This document shows positions 19,756-28,626 of a stretch of DNA of 64,000 bases, one piece after another. The notes beneath the pieces were generated by a model that did no database searches, was not told the origin of the DNA, and saw only the letters and a list, made by a program, of their open reading frames with translations. Every line of letters begins with the position of its first letter. The first letter of the stretch is position 1. The translations under genes and the position numbers were made by a program. Origin of the DNA: Ferrovibrio sp. (GTDB lineage: Bacteria > Pseudomonadota > Alphaproteobacteria > Ferrovibrionales > Ferrovibrionaceae); assembly GCF_025869515.1 (NCBI RefSeq), contig NZ_JAOZVR010000117.1, forward strand, positions 56,914 to 120,913, written 5' to 3'.

Positions 19756-20463
19756 GTGAGCGCCACGATTGCCCTGGTCGATGACGACCGCAACATTCTG
19801 ACCTCGGTATCCATCGCCCTGGAAGCCGAAGGTTATAAGGTTCGAACCTATAACGACGGCGCCGAAGCGCTGCGCCATCTGACCCAGCAGATGCCCGATC
19901 TCGTCATCCTCGATATCAAGATGCCGCGGCTGGACGGCATGGAGACACTGAGCCGGCTGCGTCGCGTCAGTCAGGTGCCGGTGATTTTCCTCACCTCCAA
20001 GGACGAGGAAATCGACGAAGTGCTCGGCCTCAAGATGGGCGCCGACGACTATATCACCAAGCCTTTCAGCCAGCGCCTGCTGATCGAGCGGATCAAGGCG
20101 GTGCTGCGCCGCGCCGAAGCCAACCGCCCGGGCGCCGAGGAAACCGCAAGCGACAAGATGGTGGTGCGCGGTCCGCTCAGCCTGGATCCGGCGCGGCATC
20201 GCTGCACCTGGAAAGGCGAGGAAGTGGTGCTCACAGTCACCGAGTTCCTGCTGCTGGACGCCCTGGCGCAACGGCCGGGCCATGTGAAAAACCGCGACCA
20301 GTTGATGGATGCGGCCTACGACGACAATGTCTATGTCGATGACCGCACGATCGACAGCCACATCAAGCGACTGCGCAAGAAGTTCAAGATGGTCGATGAC
20401 AGCTTCGACTCGATCGAGACTCTGTATGGCGTCGGCTATCGCTTCAAGGAACAGCCGGCATAA
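19756..20463 (+). CDS. chvI: Response regulator ChvI (OmpR family)
   Basis: A DNA-binding response regulator of 235 residues. The receiver has acidic residues Asp10/Asp11, phosphoacceptor Asp53 in [12 protein letters not shown], and the switch lysine in YITKPFSQ. The C-terminal winged helix ends with [14 protein letters not shown] and [11 protein letters not shown]. In Alphaproteobacteria ChvI with ChvG governs envelope stress, acid response and symbiosis or virulence genes. Start GTG 19756 with GAAGGAC upstream. It is the first gene of a long run with chvG, hprK, rapZ and the PTS genes. Confidence 0.93.
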   Translation: MSATIALVDDDRNILTSVSIALEAEGYKVRTYNDGAEALRHLTQQMPDLVILDIKMPRLDGMETLSRLRRVSQVPVIFLTSKDEEIDEVLGLKMGADDYITKPFSQRLLIERIKAVLRRAEANRPGAEETASDKMVVRGPLSLDPARHRCTWKGEEVVLTVTEFLLLDALAQRPGHVKNRDQLMDAAYDDNVYVDDRTIDSHIKRLRKKFKMVDDSFDSIETLYGVGYRFKEQPA

Positions 20464-20508
20464 GCCTGTCATAACGGCCGGAGGGAAGCCCAGCATGGAG
20501 AGCAGGCG

Positions 20509-22104
20509 GTGACCGATCAGTCTCCGCGACGGCGGCTGATGTCGCCGCTGACGCGTCGCATCCTGCTGATCAATCTGGCAGCGCCGATTGCGCTTGTGCT
20601 GGCGTTTTTCTATCTCGACCAGTTTCGCCTCAGCCTGATCGACACACGGCTGACGGCCCTGCGCTACGAGGCAGACCTGATCGCCGGCGCCCTGGGCGAG
20701 TCGGCGATCAGCCCGTCGGAATTCGCCCCCACGCTTGAGCCCGAGCTGGCGCGCCAGTTGCTGCGTCGCCTGTCGGCACAGTCAAGCGCACGGGCCCGGC
20801 TCTTCGATACGGAAGGCGAACTGCTCGCCGACAGCCGCCTGCTGCTGGCCGCCGGCCGCGGCGTGGTCACCCGTCAGCTGCCGCCGCCCAATATCGACAC
20901 GCCCTGGGAGCAGGCGCTGGTCGGCCTGTACGACAAGATCAACGCCCTGTTCATGACCACGCTGAACCTGCCGAAATATGTCGAACTGCCATTCACCCAT
21001 GCCAACGATTACCCGGAAGCGCGCCGTGCGCTGACCGGCGACCGCGGCGAGCAGCTGCGCGACCTGCCTGATGGCCGAATCATGCTGTCGGTGGCAGTGC
21101 CGGTGCAGGGCCTGCGCAAGGTGGTCGGCGCATTGCTCCTGAATGTCGACAGCGCCGAACTGGATGCCCGCGTTCGTGAGGAACGACTGGGAGTGCTGAA
21201 GGTCTTCGCCGCGGTCCTCGGCTTCACCGTGCTGGCCTCGCTCTATCTCGCCGGCGCCATCGTGCGCCCGATTCACCGGCTGGCGGAAGCGGCAGAACGA
21301 ATCCGCGCCGCCAAGGGTCGTATTGCACACCTGTCACTGCCGGACTATTCGGGACGCGAAGATGAGATCGGCGACCTGTCGAGCGTTCTGCGCGCGATGA
21401 CGGCAGCCCTGTCGCAGCGACTGGACGCCATCGAGCGCTTCGCCGCCGACGTGTCGCATGAAATCAAGAATCCGCTCACTTCGCTGCGCAGCGCCATGGA
21501 AACTTTCCAGCGTACGGAGAAACCGGAATTGCGCGACCGGCTGCTGGCCGTCATGCAGGACGATGTCCGCCGCATGGACCGCCTGATCACCGATATTTCC
21601 GGCGCGTCCCGGCTGGATGCCGAACTCGCGCGCAGCGAAGCGCAGCCGCTGGATATTGCTGAAATGCTGCGCTCGGTGGTGGAAACCTATTCTGCTCGGC
21701 TGTCCGAAACCGGACCGAAAATCGTGCTGACGCTGATCGAACCCGGCCCGTATCTGGCGCCGGGTTTTGAAAGCCGGATCGGGCAGGTGGCGCGGAACCT
21801 GATCGACAACGCGATTTCCTTCTGCCCGCAGGGGGGCACCATCACCGTGACGGTGAAGCGCGAGCCGCGCCATGTCATGTTCAGTGTGGCCGATGAAGGC
21901 CCGGGCATCCCTGTCGACAACCTGGAATCGATCTTCGAACGCTTCTACAGCGAACGTCCGGCCTCGGAGGCCTTCGGTCTGCATTCGGGCCTCGGACTGT
22001 CGATTGCCCGCCAGGTGGTGCAATCGCTCGGCGGCGACATTCATGCCGAAAATCGCGGCGATGGACAAACTGGCGCCTGTTTCACGGTCCGGTTGCCATT
22101 GTAG
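20509..22104 (+). CDS. chvG: Sensor histidine kinase ChvG
   Basis: Membrane histidine kinase of 531 residues. One transmembrane helix near residues 16-36 and another near 232-255 bracket a periplasmic sensor domain, followed by HAMP (IVRPIHRLAEAAERIRA). The phosphoacceptor is His317 in FAADVSHEIKNPL. The catalytic domain has the N box (NLIDNAISF), the G1 box DEGPGIP and GLHSGLGLSIAR. GTG 20509 is the start. Known ChvG/ExoS proteins are held inactive by ExoR in the periplasm; no exoR is seen in this window. Confidence 0.93.
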   Translation: MTDQSPRRRLMSPLTRRILLINLAAPIALVLAFFYLDQFRLSLIDTRLTALRYEADLIAGALGESAISPSEFAPTLEPELARQLLRRLSAQSSARARLFDTEGELLADSRLLLAAGRGVVTRQLPPPNIDTPWEQALVGLYDKINALFMTTLNLPKYVELPFTHANDYPEARRALTGDRGEQLRDLPDGRIMLSVAVPVQGLRKVVGALLLNVDSAELDARVREERLGVLKVFAAVLGFTVLASLYLAGAIVRPIHRLAEAAERIRAAKGRIAHLSLPDYSGREDEIGDLSSVLRAMTAALSQRLDAIERFAADVSHEIKNPLTSLRSAMETFQRTEKPELRDRLLAVMQDDVRRMDRLITDISGASRLDAELARSEAQPLDIAEMLRSVVETYSARLSETGPKIVLTLIEPGPYLAPGFESRIGQVARNLIDNAISFCPQGGTITVTVKREPRHVMFSVADEGPGIPVDNLESIFERFYSERPASEAFGLHSGLGLSIARQVVQSLGGDIHAENRGDGQTGACFTVRLPL

Positions 22105-22174
22105 CCGTTAACCAAAGCAACTCTGCATAAGGATGTATTGACTCTGTCAGGGCACCCCGGCAGGCTGCGCGCCC

Positions 22175-22678
22175 ATGCTGACCCTTCATGCTAGCTGCGT
22201 GGCGATTACCGGCGCAGCGGTGCTGCTCCGCGGCCCCTCCGGTGCTGGCAAATCCGATCTGACGCTTCGTCTGCTCGACGCCGGCGCCGGCCTTGTCGCC
22301 GACGACCGGACATGCCTGCTGCGCGACGGCGACCGATTGATCGCCAGTGCGCCGCCGGCTTTGCGTGGCCTGCTGGAAATTCGCGGCCTGGGGCCGGTTT
22401 CGCATCCGGCCGCGCCGCCGACACCGCTGGCACTGCTGATCGACCTCGTGTCGCCGGACAATGTGCCGCGCCTGCCCGAGCCGCGCTTTGAAAACGTTCT
22501 CGATGTCGAGCTGCCCTGCCTGTCGCTGCATGCCTTTGAGGGCAGTGTCGCTGTGAAGGTAAGATGGGCGCTGGCGCGTGCCGTCGCCGGCACGCTGTTC
22601 CGGCCTGACGAAATCCGCCCGGAAGATATCCGTCTTGGGGAAAACCCCATCGCCACACGGCTCAAGCGTCAAGCCTGA
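22175..22678 (+). CDS. hprK: HPr kinase/phosphorylase, short alphaproteobacterial form
   Basis: The C-terminal catalytic half only of HPr(Ser) kinase, 167 residues, as usual in Alphaproteobacteria, which lack the N-terminal domain of Firmicutes HprK. The P-loop is GPSGAGKS at residues 20-27 and the catalytic aspartates are in LVADDRT. It phosphorylates HPr on serine and links carbon/nitrogen state to regulation. Position after chvG and before rapZ and the PTS genes is the classic arrangement. Confidence 0.93.
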   Translation: MLTLHASCVAITGAAVLLRGPSGAGKSDLTLRLLDAGAGLVADDRTCLLRDGDRLIASAPPALRGLLEIRGLGPVSHPAAPPTPLALLIDLVSPDNVPRLPEPRFENVLDVELPCLSLHAFEGSVAVKVRWALARAVAGTLFRPDEIRPEDIRLGENPIATRLKRQA

Positions 22679-22680
22679 CC

Positions 22681-23583
22681 ATGGATGCCGCTGCTGATCC
22701 GATCCGTCTCGTCGTCGTCAGTGGCCTCTCCGGCGCCGGCAAAACCACCGCGCTCAAGCTGCTTGAGGATTACGGCTACGAGGCGGTCGATAACCTGCCG
22801 CTGCCATTGCTGCGCCGGCTGGCCGTATCGGATGACGGCGGCGATGCGGAACCAGGCCTGCGGCCGCGCCGCGCCATCGCTGTGGGCGTGGACAGTCGCA
22901 CCCGCGATTTTCAGCCCGACCGCCTGATTGCCCTGCTGGGCGAGTTGAAGCAGCGTTCCGACCTGGCCGTGCAGCTGCTGTATTTCGACTGCGAAGACGA
23001 AGTCCTGCTCAAGCGTTTCACCGCGACCCGCCGGCGGCATCCGCTTGCGGGAGATCGCCCGATCACTGACGGCATCGTCGCCGAACGACGGCTGATGCTG
23101 CCGTTACGGGCTGAGGCCGACCTGGTGATCGATACCTCGACAGTCACTTTGCCCGAATTCCGGCAGGTTCTGGCCGCGCAATTCGCGCTGGACGCCCTGC
23201 CCGGCCTTAGTATCATGGTACTCTCGTTTTCCTACAAACTCGGCCTGCCGCGCGAGGCGGATTTGGTGTTCGATGTGCGCTTCCTGCGCAACCCCCATTA
23301 CGATGAAATCCTGCGCCCGCAGACCGGCACCGATCCCGGCGTGGCGAATTACGTCTCCGCCGATCCGGCCTATGCCGGCTTTTTTGGACAGCTGCGCGAC
23401 ATGATCGATAATCTGGTGCCGCGTTATGCCGCTGAGGGCAAACGCTATCTGACCATTGCAATCGGTTGCACAGGCGGCCGCCACCGTTCCGTTGTGGTTG
23501 CCGAGGCACTTGGCAAACACTTGCGCGACACTGGCCAACGTGTCGATATCCGTCACCGCGACCGCGATCTGGCCCCAGTCTGA
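22681..23583 (+). CDS. rapZ: RNase adapter / nucleotide-binding protein RapZ
   Basis: A 300-residue P-loop protein with Walker A GLSGAGKT at 15-22 and the C-terminal signature LTIAIGCTGGRHRSVVVAEAL. In enterobacteria RapZ binds glucosamine-6-phosphate and guides RNase E to the small RNA GlmZ; in Alphaproteobacteria the partner is not settled. The ATG lies two bases after the hprK stop. Linkage with PTS genes fits the known association of this family with nitrogen/carbon PTS. Confidence 0.94.
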   Translation: MDAAADPIRLVVVSGLSGAGKTTALKLLEDYGYEAVDNLPLPLLRRLAVSDDGGDAEPGLRPRRAIAVGVDSRTRDFQPDRLIALLGELKQRSDLAVQLLYFDCEDEVLLKRFTATRRRHPLAGDRPITDGIVAERRLMLPLRAEADLVIDTSTVTLPEFRQVLAAQFALDALPGLSIMVLSFSYKLGLPREADLVFDVRFLRNPHYDEILRPQTGTDPGVANYVSADPAYAGFFGQLRDMIDNLVPRYAAEGKRYLTIAIGCTGGRHRSVVVAEALGKHLRDTGQRVDIRHRDRDLAPV

Positions 23584-23622
23584 CCTTGGCCTGAGCCGCA
23601 GCCGACGAGGAACCCCAGCCCC

Positions 23623-23655
23623 ATGACCAGCCACAAGATCGACAGCGTCCCATGA
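23623..23655 (+). CDS. Possible ten-codon leader ORF coupled to the EIIA gene
   Basis: ATG 23623 is preceded by a good Shine-Dalgarno sequence (CGAGGAA) and encodes MTSHKIDSVP before TGA at 23653-23655, which overlaps the EIIA ATG at 23652 (ATGA). The EIIA ATG itself has no clear Shine-Dalgarno sequence. The mini-ORF may therefore load ribosomes for EIIA. Expression is inferred. Confidence 0.4.
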   Translation: MTSHKIDSVP

Positions 23656-24059
23656 TCGGTATTGTCGTCGTCACTCACGGCCGTCTTGCCGAAGAATTCA
23701 TTCACGCTACCGAGCATGTGGTTGGACCGCAGAAGAACATGCGCGCCGTCTGCATCGGCCCTGATGACGATATGGAACAGCGCCGGCAGGACATCCTCGC
23801 CGCCGTTGCCGCCGTTGAAAACGGCAAGGGCGTGATCGTGCTGACCGACATGTTCGGCGGCACGCCATCCAACCTGGCCATCTCGATCATGGATCAGGCC
23901 AAGGTTGAGGTGATCGCCGGCGTTAACCTGCCGATGCTGATCAAGCTGGCCAGCGTACGCGCCAAGTCGGACCTGGCGGCCGCGGTCAGTGCCGGCCAGG
24001 AAGCCGGCCGCAAATACATCAATGTCGCCTCCAAGCTCCTGGCGGGGGAATCCGCCTGA
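23652..24059 (+). CDS. PTS EIIA component, mannose/fructose family
   Basis: A 135-residue phosphocarrier of the EIIA-Man fold. The active-site histidine is His9 in VVVTHGRLAEEF, and TDMFGGTPSNLA is the family hallmark. There is no EIIB, EIIC or EIID gene nearby, so this belongs to the regulatory PTS of Alphaproteobacteria and not to sugar uptake. Often called ManX or EIIA(Man)-like. The stop overlaps the HPr ATG by one base. Confidence 0.93.
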   Translation: MIGIVVVTHGRLAEEFIHATEHVVGPQKNMRAVCIGPDDDMEQRRQDILAAVAAVENGKGVIVLTDMFGGTPSNLAISIMDQAKVEVIAGVNLPMLIKLASVRAKSDLAAAVSAGQEAGRKYINVASKLLAGESA

Positions 24060-24358
24060 TGGATGCTGCGACATCGAATGGCGCGCCGCTCAAGCGCAGC
24101 GTCACAATTCCCAACCAGCGCGGGCTGCATGCCCGTGCGGCGGCGAAGTTTGTCCAGGTGGTCGCGCGTTTCCCGCAGGCCAAGATCCAAGTTTCCAAGG
24201 ACGGCCAGACCGTTAATGGGGAATCGATCATGGGCCTGATGATGCTGGCCGGAACCCAGGGCAGCAGCATCGAGATCACGGCGGCCGGGGCCGAGGCTGT
24301 GGCCGCCATGGAGGCCCTGATCACCCTGGTGGAGGGCAAATTTGGGGAATCCGAATAA
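24059..24358 (+). CDS. ptsH: Phosphocarrier protein HPr
   Basis: HPr of 99 residues (also called NPr/PtsO in this role). The EI-phosphorylated histidine is His24 in NQRGLHARAAAKF, and the serine target of HprK is Ser56 in GESIMGLMML. The two sites together with hprK nearby imply dual regulation. The start overlaps the EIIA stop (TGATG). It carries about nine extra N-terminal residues compared with Escherichia coli HPr. EI (ptsP) is not in the window. Confidence 0.95.
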   Translation: MDAATSNGAPLKRSVTIPNQRGLHARAAAKFVQVVARFPQAKIQVSKDGQTVNGESIMGLMMLAGTQGSSIEITAAGAEAVAAMEALITLVEGKFGESE

Positions 24359-24380
24359 GCAGACCTTAAAATCTATATAC

Positions 24381-24404
24381 CTATATAAAGATTTCTTTAT
24401 ATAG
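24381..24404. promoter_or_regulatory. AT-only style perfect palindrome upstream of ahcY
   Basis: CTATATAAAG-ATTT-CTTTATATAG has perfect 10-bp arms in an otherwise GC-rich chromosome, lying after HPr and 72 bp before ahcY; another CTATATA lies just upstream (24373-24379). It could be an operator or AT-rich promoter of ahcY. It does not look like an intrinsic terminator because the stem is weak and no T tract follows. Confidence 0.45.
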
Positions 24405-24476
24405 AACTGGACAGGCCAGCCTGCCCCCTGCTATATCCGCGCCCAGTGTGAAATCTCACCAACTGGAGCTGCCGAA

Positions 24477-25871
24477 ATGAGCGCGGATTATATCGTTAAA
24501 GACATCGGTCTGGCCGACTGGGGCCGCAAGGAGCTGGACATGGCCGAGACCGAGATGCCCGGTCTGATGGCCACCCGTGCCGAATTCGGCAAGTCGCAGC
24601 CGCTCAAGGGCGCCCGCATCGCCGGCTCGCTGCACATGACAATCCAGACCGGCGTGCTGATCGAGACTCTGAAAGCGCTCGGCGCCGATATCCGCTGGGC
24701 CTCATGCAACATCTACTCGACCCAGGACCATGCCGCCGCCGCCATTGCCGCAGCCGGCATCCCGGTCTTCGCCGTGAAGGGCGAGACGCTGGAAGAATAC
24801 TGGGATTACACCCACAAGATCTTCGAATGGGCCGATGGCGGCACCCCGAACATGATCCTGGACGATGGCGGCGACGCCACGCTGCTGATCCACCTGGGCA
24901 TGCAGGCCGAGAAGGACGCTTCGGTGATCTCGAAGCCGACCAATGAGGAAGAGACCGTCCTCTATGCCGCGATCGCCAAGAAGCTGAAGACCTCGCCGGG
25001 CTGGTATTCCAAGATGGGCGCCGCGATCAAGGGCGTGACCGAGGAAACCACCACCGGCGTGCATCGCCTTTATGTCATGGCCAAGGAAGGCCGCCTGCTG
25101 TTCCCGGCGATCAACGTGAACGACAGCGTGACCAAGTCGAAGTTCGACAATCTCTATGGCTGCCGCGAAAGCCTGGTCGACGGCATCCGCCGCGGTACCG
25201 ATGTGATGATGGCCGGCAAGATCGCCGTCATCGCCGGCTACGGCGACGTGGGCAAGGGTTCGGCTGCCAGCCTGCGCAATGCCGGCTGCCGCGTCATGGT
25301 CACCGAAATCGATCCGATCTGCGCGCTGCAGGCGGCGATGGAAGGCTATGAGGTCGTGACCATGGAAGATGCCGCGCCGAGGGGCGACATCTTCGTCACC
25401 GCCACCGGCAACCTGGATGTCATCACCATCGAACACATGCGCGCCATGAAACATCGCGCCATCGTGTGCAACATCGGTCACTTCGACTCCGAGATTCAGA
25501 TCGGTGCCCTGAAGAACCTGAAGTGGCACAATGTGAAGCCGCAGGTGGACGAGGTCGAATTCCCTGACAAGAAGCGCATCATCGTTCTGTCGGAAGGCCG
25601 CCTGGTCAACCTGGGCAATGCCACCGGCCATCCGAGCTTCGTGATGAGCGCGTCTTTCACCAACCAGGTGCTGGCGCAGATGGAACTCTGGACAAACCCC
25701 GGCAAGTACGAAAAGCAGGTCTATACCCTGCCCAAGCATCTCGATGAGAAGGTCGCCAGCCTGCATCTGGAAAAGGTTGGCGCCAAGCTGACCAAGCTCA
25801 CCCCGGTGCAGTCGAAGTATCTCGGCATCGGCGAGAAGGGCCCCTTCAAGCCGGACCATTACCGCTATTAA
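24477..25871 (+). CDS. ahcY: Adenosylhomocysteinase (S-adenosylhomocysteine hydrolase)
   Basis: NAD-dependent hydrolysis of S-adenosylhomocysteine to adenosine and homocysteine, clearing the inhibitor made by methyltransferases. The 464-residue length includes the bacterial insert. The NAD-binding loop is [20 protein letters not shown] ([14 protein letters not shown]) near residue 256, substrate contacts lie in [21 protein letters not shown] [13 protein letters not shown], and the C-terminus ends KPDHYRY as in most homologs. Shine-Dalgarno TGGAG precedes the ATG. Confidence 0.98.
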   Translation: MSADYIVKDIGLADWGRKELDMAETEMPGLMATRAEFGKSQPLKGARIAGSLHMTIQTGVLIETLKALGADIRWASCNIYSTQDHAAAAIAAAGIPVFAVKGETLEEYWDYTHKIFEWADGGTPNMILDDGGDATLLIHLGMQAEKDASVISKPTNEEETVLYAAIAKKLKTSPGWYSKMGAAIKGVTEETTTGVHRLYVMAKEGRLLFPAINVNDSVTKSKFDNLYGCRESLVDGIRRGTDVMMAGKIAVIAGYGDVGKGSAASLRNAGCRVMVTEIDPICALQAAMEGYEVVTMEDAAPRGDIFVTATGNLDVITIEHMRAMKHRAIVCNIGHFDSEIQIGALKNLKWHNVKPQVDEVEFPDKKRIIVLSEGRLVNLGNATGHPSFVMSASFTNQVLAQMELWTNPGKYEKQVYTLPKHLDEKVASLHLEKVGAKLTKLTPVQSKYLGIGEKGPFKPDHYRY

Positions 25872-25906
25872 TTGCCACTGAATCGGGGCGAATCGCCCCT
25901 GTCGCA

Positions 25907-25945
25907 CAAAGGCCGGACCCGGGACTATTTCCGGGCCGGCCTTTG
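25907..25945 (+). terminator. Intrinsic terminator after ahcY
   Basis: CAAAGGCCGG and CCGGCCTTTG form a strong stem with an internal CCCGG/CCGGG extension, followed by TTGTTTTT. It closes the PTS-ahcY run. Confidence 0.82.
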
Positions 25946-25988
25946 TTGTTTTTAACGCCTTGTCTTGAGCCTCCGGGCTGGCCGATAG

Positions 25989-26008
25989 TGGCCCCATGTC
26001 TGGGGCCA
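25989..26008 (+). promoter_or_regulatory. Small hairpin upstream of the DivL-like gene
   Basis: TGGCCCC-N6-GGGGCCA is a perfect 7-bp inverted repeat 30 bp before the GTG start. It could be an operator or a 5' leader hairpin; no function can be assigned. Confidence 0.3.
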
Positions 26009-26037
26009 TGAATGTCTAAAATACCGGAGAAAAACGC

Positions 26038-28119
26038 GTGAACGAGGTCTGGTGGCTGACGGCGCTGGCCGCTGCAGCAGCCGGCCTCGCCGGATGGCAG
26101 GCCTGGCGCGCCCGCGGCCTGCGCGAGACGCTGCGCCGCGCCGAGGCCGAGGTGGCAGCGACCGTCATTGCGCGCGATGGCGAACGCAAGGCTGCTGCCG
26201 CTCTGCAGCAGCGCCTCGATAGCCTGACCGCGGAAGTAGATCATCTGCGGCGGGCTGAGGCGCAAGCCAGTGCCCTGCTCGATGCGGCGCCGTTTCCGAT
26301 CTGGCGCCGCGATGGCGAAGGCCGCCTGCTCTGGGTCAATGCACGCTATGCGCTGATGGCCGAAACCACGACGCAGGATGCTATCGAACGCGGCCTCGAG
26401 CTGGCCTCGGCACATGATCTGGACCAGCCGCGCGATCTGGCGCTGGCCGCCCGGGCCGCCGCCACTCTGAAGTCGCAGGAGCGCCGCTTCGTGGCCGAGG
26501 GCGACCGCCGCAACTACCGCATCTTCGAACTGCCGATTGGTGAAGGTACGCTCGGCTTCGGCCAGGACATCACGCCGGAAGCCGATGCGCGCGGCCAGCT
26601 TCGCCGCCACATGGAAGCCCATATGGAGGTGCTGCGCACCATCTCCACGGCCACGGCGATCTACGGGCCTGACAAGAAACTGCTGATCTGGAACCGCGCC
26701 TATGCCCGGCTCTGGCAACTGGACGAAGCCTGGCTGGAAACCCGGCCGACCTTCGGCGAGGTGCTCGAACAGTTGCGGGCCGAGCGCCGCCTGCCAGAGC
26801 AGATCGACTGGCAATCCTACAAACGCAGCCAGCTTTCGCTATTCACCACGGTGATCGAACGGCAGGAGGAGCTGATCCACCTGCCCGATGGTTCGACGCT
26901 CCGTCTGGTGATCAGCGCCTATCCTTCCGGCGGCCTGCTGTTTGCCTATGACGATGTGACGCGGCAACTGACCCTGGAACGCGCCACCAACACCATGATC
27001 GCCGTGCAACGTGCCACGCTGGACAACCTTTACGAGGCTGTCGTCGTCTATGGCTCCGATGGCCGGCTGTCGCTGTATAACCGCGCTTTCGCCCAGCTCT
27101 GGCAGATCGATGCCGATATGCTGAACCGCCAACCGCATATCACCGAGGTGATGGAGGCGGCACGCCCGCTGATGCAGCGCGGGCCGGACTGGGCCCAGCT
27201 GCGTGAACGTCTGATCGACAGCTTCGCCAGCCGCAAGGGCACACGTGGCCGGCTGGAACGCGGCGACGGCACGGTGATCGACTATGCATCCGTGCCGCTG
27301 CCCGATGGCGCCGTGCTCTATACTTATCTGGATGTCAGCGCCAATATTCGCATCGAGCGCGCGCTGCGCGAACGCAACGAGGCACTGGAACGTACCGACC
27401 GCATGAATGCGGCCTTTATCAGCAACATTACGCATGACCTGCGCTCGCCGCTGGGGACGCTGATCAGCATGACCGAGGTGTTGGCACAGGGCATCCTCGG
27501 CCCGATGAATGCCCGGCAGGAGGAATACTGCGCCGATATCATGATCACCTCGCGGGATCTGCTGCGCCTGCTGGATGACATCATCGCCATCGCCACCATC
27601 GAGGTCGGCCAGATGGCCCTGGAGCCCGCCGAACTGTCGCTCGATACGCTATGGCGCGAAGATGCAGCTCTGTGGCGCGAACTGGCCGATCACCGCGCCA
27701 TCCTGCTCGACCTGCCGACCCGCAACGGCAGCGGCGCCATCATCGGCGACAGCCAGCGCCTGCGCCAGGCACTCGACAGCGTGATGGCGGTGGCGCTGGA
27801 CGGCACGCCGCAGGGTGGCCGGGTGGCCCTGTCGCTGTCGGCGGATGACGAGTCGCATCTCGGCCTGCGCATCGAATGCCACAGCGGAGGATTAAGCCCG
27901 GTACAGCCGCGCCAGCTGTTTGCCGATCTGGTCGATGCGCCCGAGCAACGGCGGATCAATGCCGATCTTTCGCTGGTGGTGGCGCGCGGCCTGTTCGACC
28001 TGCATGGCGCCCGGCTCAAACTGGACAGCGCCAATGGCGCGCAGGCCGTCGATATCCTGCTGCCACGCTATCCGCTGCCCGAGCCGGGCCCGATTGCAGC
28101 ACTGCTGACCCGTCAGTAA
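26038..28119 (+). CDS. PAS-domain histidine-kinase-like protein, DivL-like, degenerate ATPase domain
   Basis: A 693-residue protein with one N-terminal membrane helix (residues 4-22), a coiled coil (25-75), three PAS-like repeats (about 78-175, 195-300, 322-440), and a dimerisation domain with His466 in NITHDLRSPL. The C-terminal ATPase-like domain lacks clear N, G1 (DxGxG) and G2 boxes: the equivalent places read RLRQALDSVMAVALDG and IECHSGGLS. This is the build of DivL, the cell-cycle pseudokinase of Alphaproteobacteria, though DivL of Caulobacter has tyrosine at the histidine position. GTG start with GGAGA. Located between ahcY and tsaE. Confidence 0.72.
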   Translation: MNEVWWLTALAAAAAGLAGWQAWRARGLRETLRRAEAEVAATVIARDGERKAAAALQQRLDSLTAEVDHLRRAEAQASALLDAAPFPIWRRDGEGRLLWVNARYALMAETTTQDAIERGLELASAHDLDQPRDLALAARAAATLKSQERRFVAEGDRRNYRIFELPIGEGTLGFGQDITPEADARGQLRRHMEAHMEVLRTISTATAIYGPDKKLLIWNRAYARLWQLDEAWLETRPTFGEVLEQLRAERRLPEQIDWQSYKRSQLSLFTTVIERQEELIHLPDGSTLRLVISAYPSGGLLFAYDDVTRQLTLERATNTMIAVQRATLDNLYEAVVVYGSDGRLSLYNRAFAQLWQIDADMLNRQPHITEVMEAARPLMQRGPDWAQLRERLIDSFASRKGTRGRLERGDGTVIDYASVPLPDGAVLYTYLDVSANIRIERALRERNEALERTDRMNAAFISNITHDLRSPLGTLISMTEVLAQGILGPMNARQEEYCADIMITSRDLLRLLDDIIAIATIEVGQMALEPAELSLDTLWREDAALWRELADHRAILLDLPTRNGSGAIIGDSQRLRQALDSVMAVALDGTPQGGRVALSLSADDESHLGLRIECHSGGLSPVQPRQLFADLVDAPEQRRINADLSLVVARGLFDLHGARLKLDSANGAQAVDILLPRYPLPEPGPIAALLTRQ

Positions 28120-28128
28120 AGTCGACCG

Positions 28129-28626
28129 ATGCCGACGATTCGCCGCTACCAGTTGCCCGACGAGACGGCGACCGCCGCTTTGGCCATGCTGCTGGCCGAC
28201 CGGCTGCAGTCCGGCGATGCGATATTGCTTGATGGGCCGCTCGGCGCCGGCAAAACCTGTTTCGCCCGCGCCCTGATTCGGCATCTGAGCAACGAAGCCG
28301 GCACCGAAGTGCCGAGCCCGAGCTTCAACTTGGTGCTGACCTATGAAACCGCAAAAGCCATGCTGTGGCATTTCGATCTTTATCGGGTGAACGATCCCCG
28401 CGAACTGGATGAACTCGGCCTCGACGAGGCCTTGCATGACGGCATCGCCCTGATCGAATGGCCAGACCGGCTGGGACCATACACGCCGGCTTCGGCGCTG
28501 ACCGTGGCTCTGTCGCTGATGACCGACGCGGATGGCCCGCGAATGGCCGAATTGCGGGGCAACGCCACCTGGGCGGAACGCCTCGCCGACTTGCCTGCTA
28601 AGTTCAGCCATGCTGCCGATGCCTGA
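28129..28626 (+). CDS. tsaE: tRNA threonylcarbamoyladenosine biosynthesis ATPase TsaE
   Basis: The P-loop ATPase needed with TsaB, TsaD and TsaC for t6A modification of ANN-decoding tRNAs. It has 165 residues with Walker A GPLGAGKT at 36-43, EVPSPSFNLVLTYE, and HFDLYRVNDPRELDELGLDE, all signature segments. The gene lies 9 bp after the DivL-like gene and overlaps the following kinase gene, so it is inside one operon. Confidence 0.95.
   Translation: MPTIRRYQLPDETATAALAMLLADRLQSGDAILLDGPLGAGKTCFARALIRHLSNEAGTEVPSPSFNLVLTYETAKAMLWHFDLYRVNDPRELDELGLDEALHDGIALIEWPDRLGPYTPASALTVALSLMTDADGPRMAELRGNATWAERLADLPAKFSHAADA

Noticed and set aside
24359..24476. Possible SAH or SAM riboswitch upstream of ahcY
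   Set aside because: I could not find the conserved core of known SAH or SAM-II classes; only an AT-rich palindrome is clear.
25996..26019. Mini-ORF MSGAMNV before the DivL-like gene
   Set aside because: No Shine-Dalgarno sequence and no overlap with the real start; likely chance within a hairpin.
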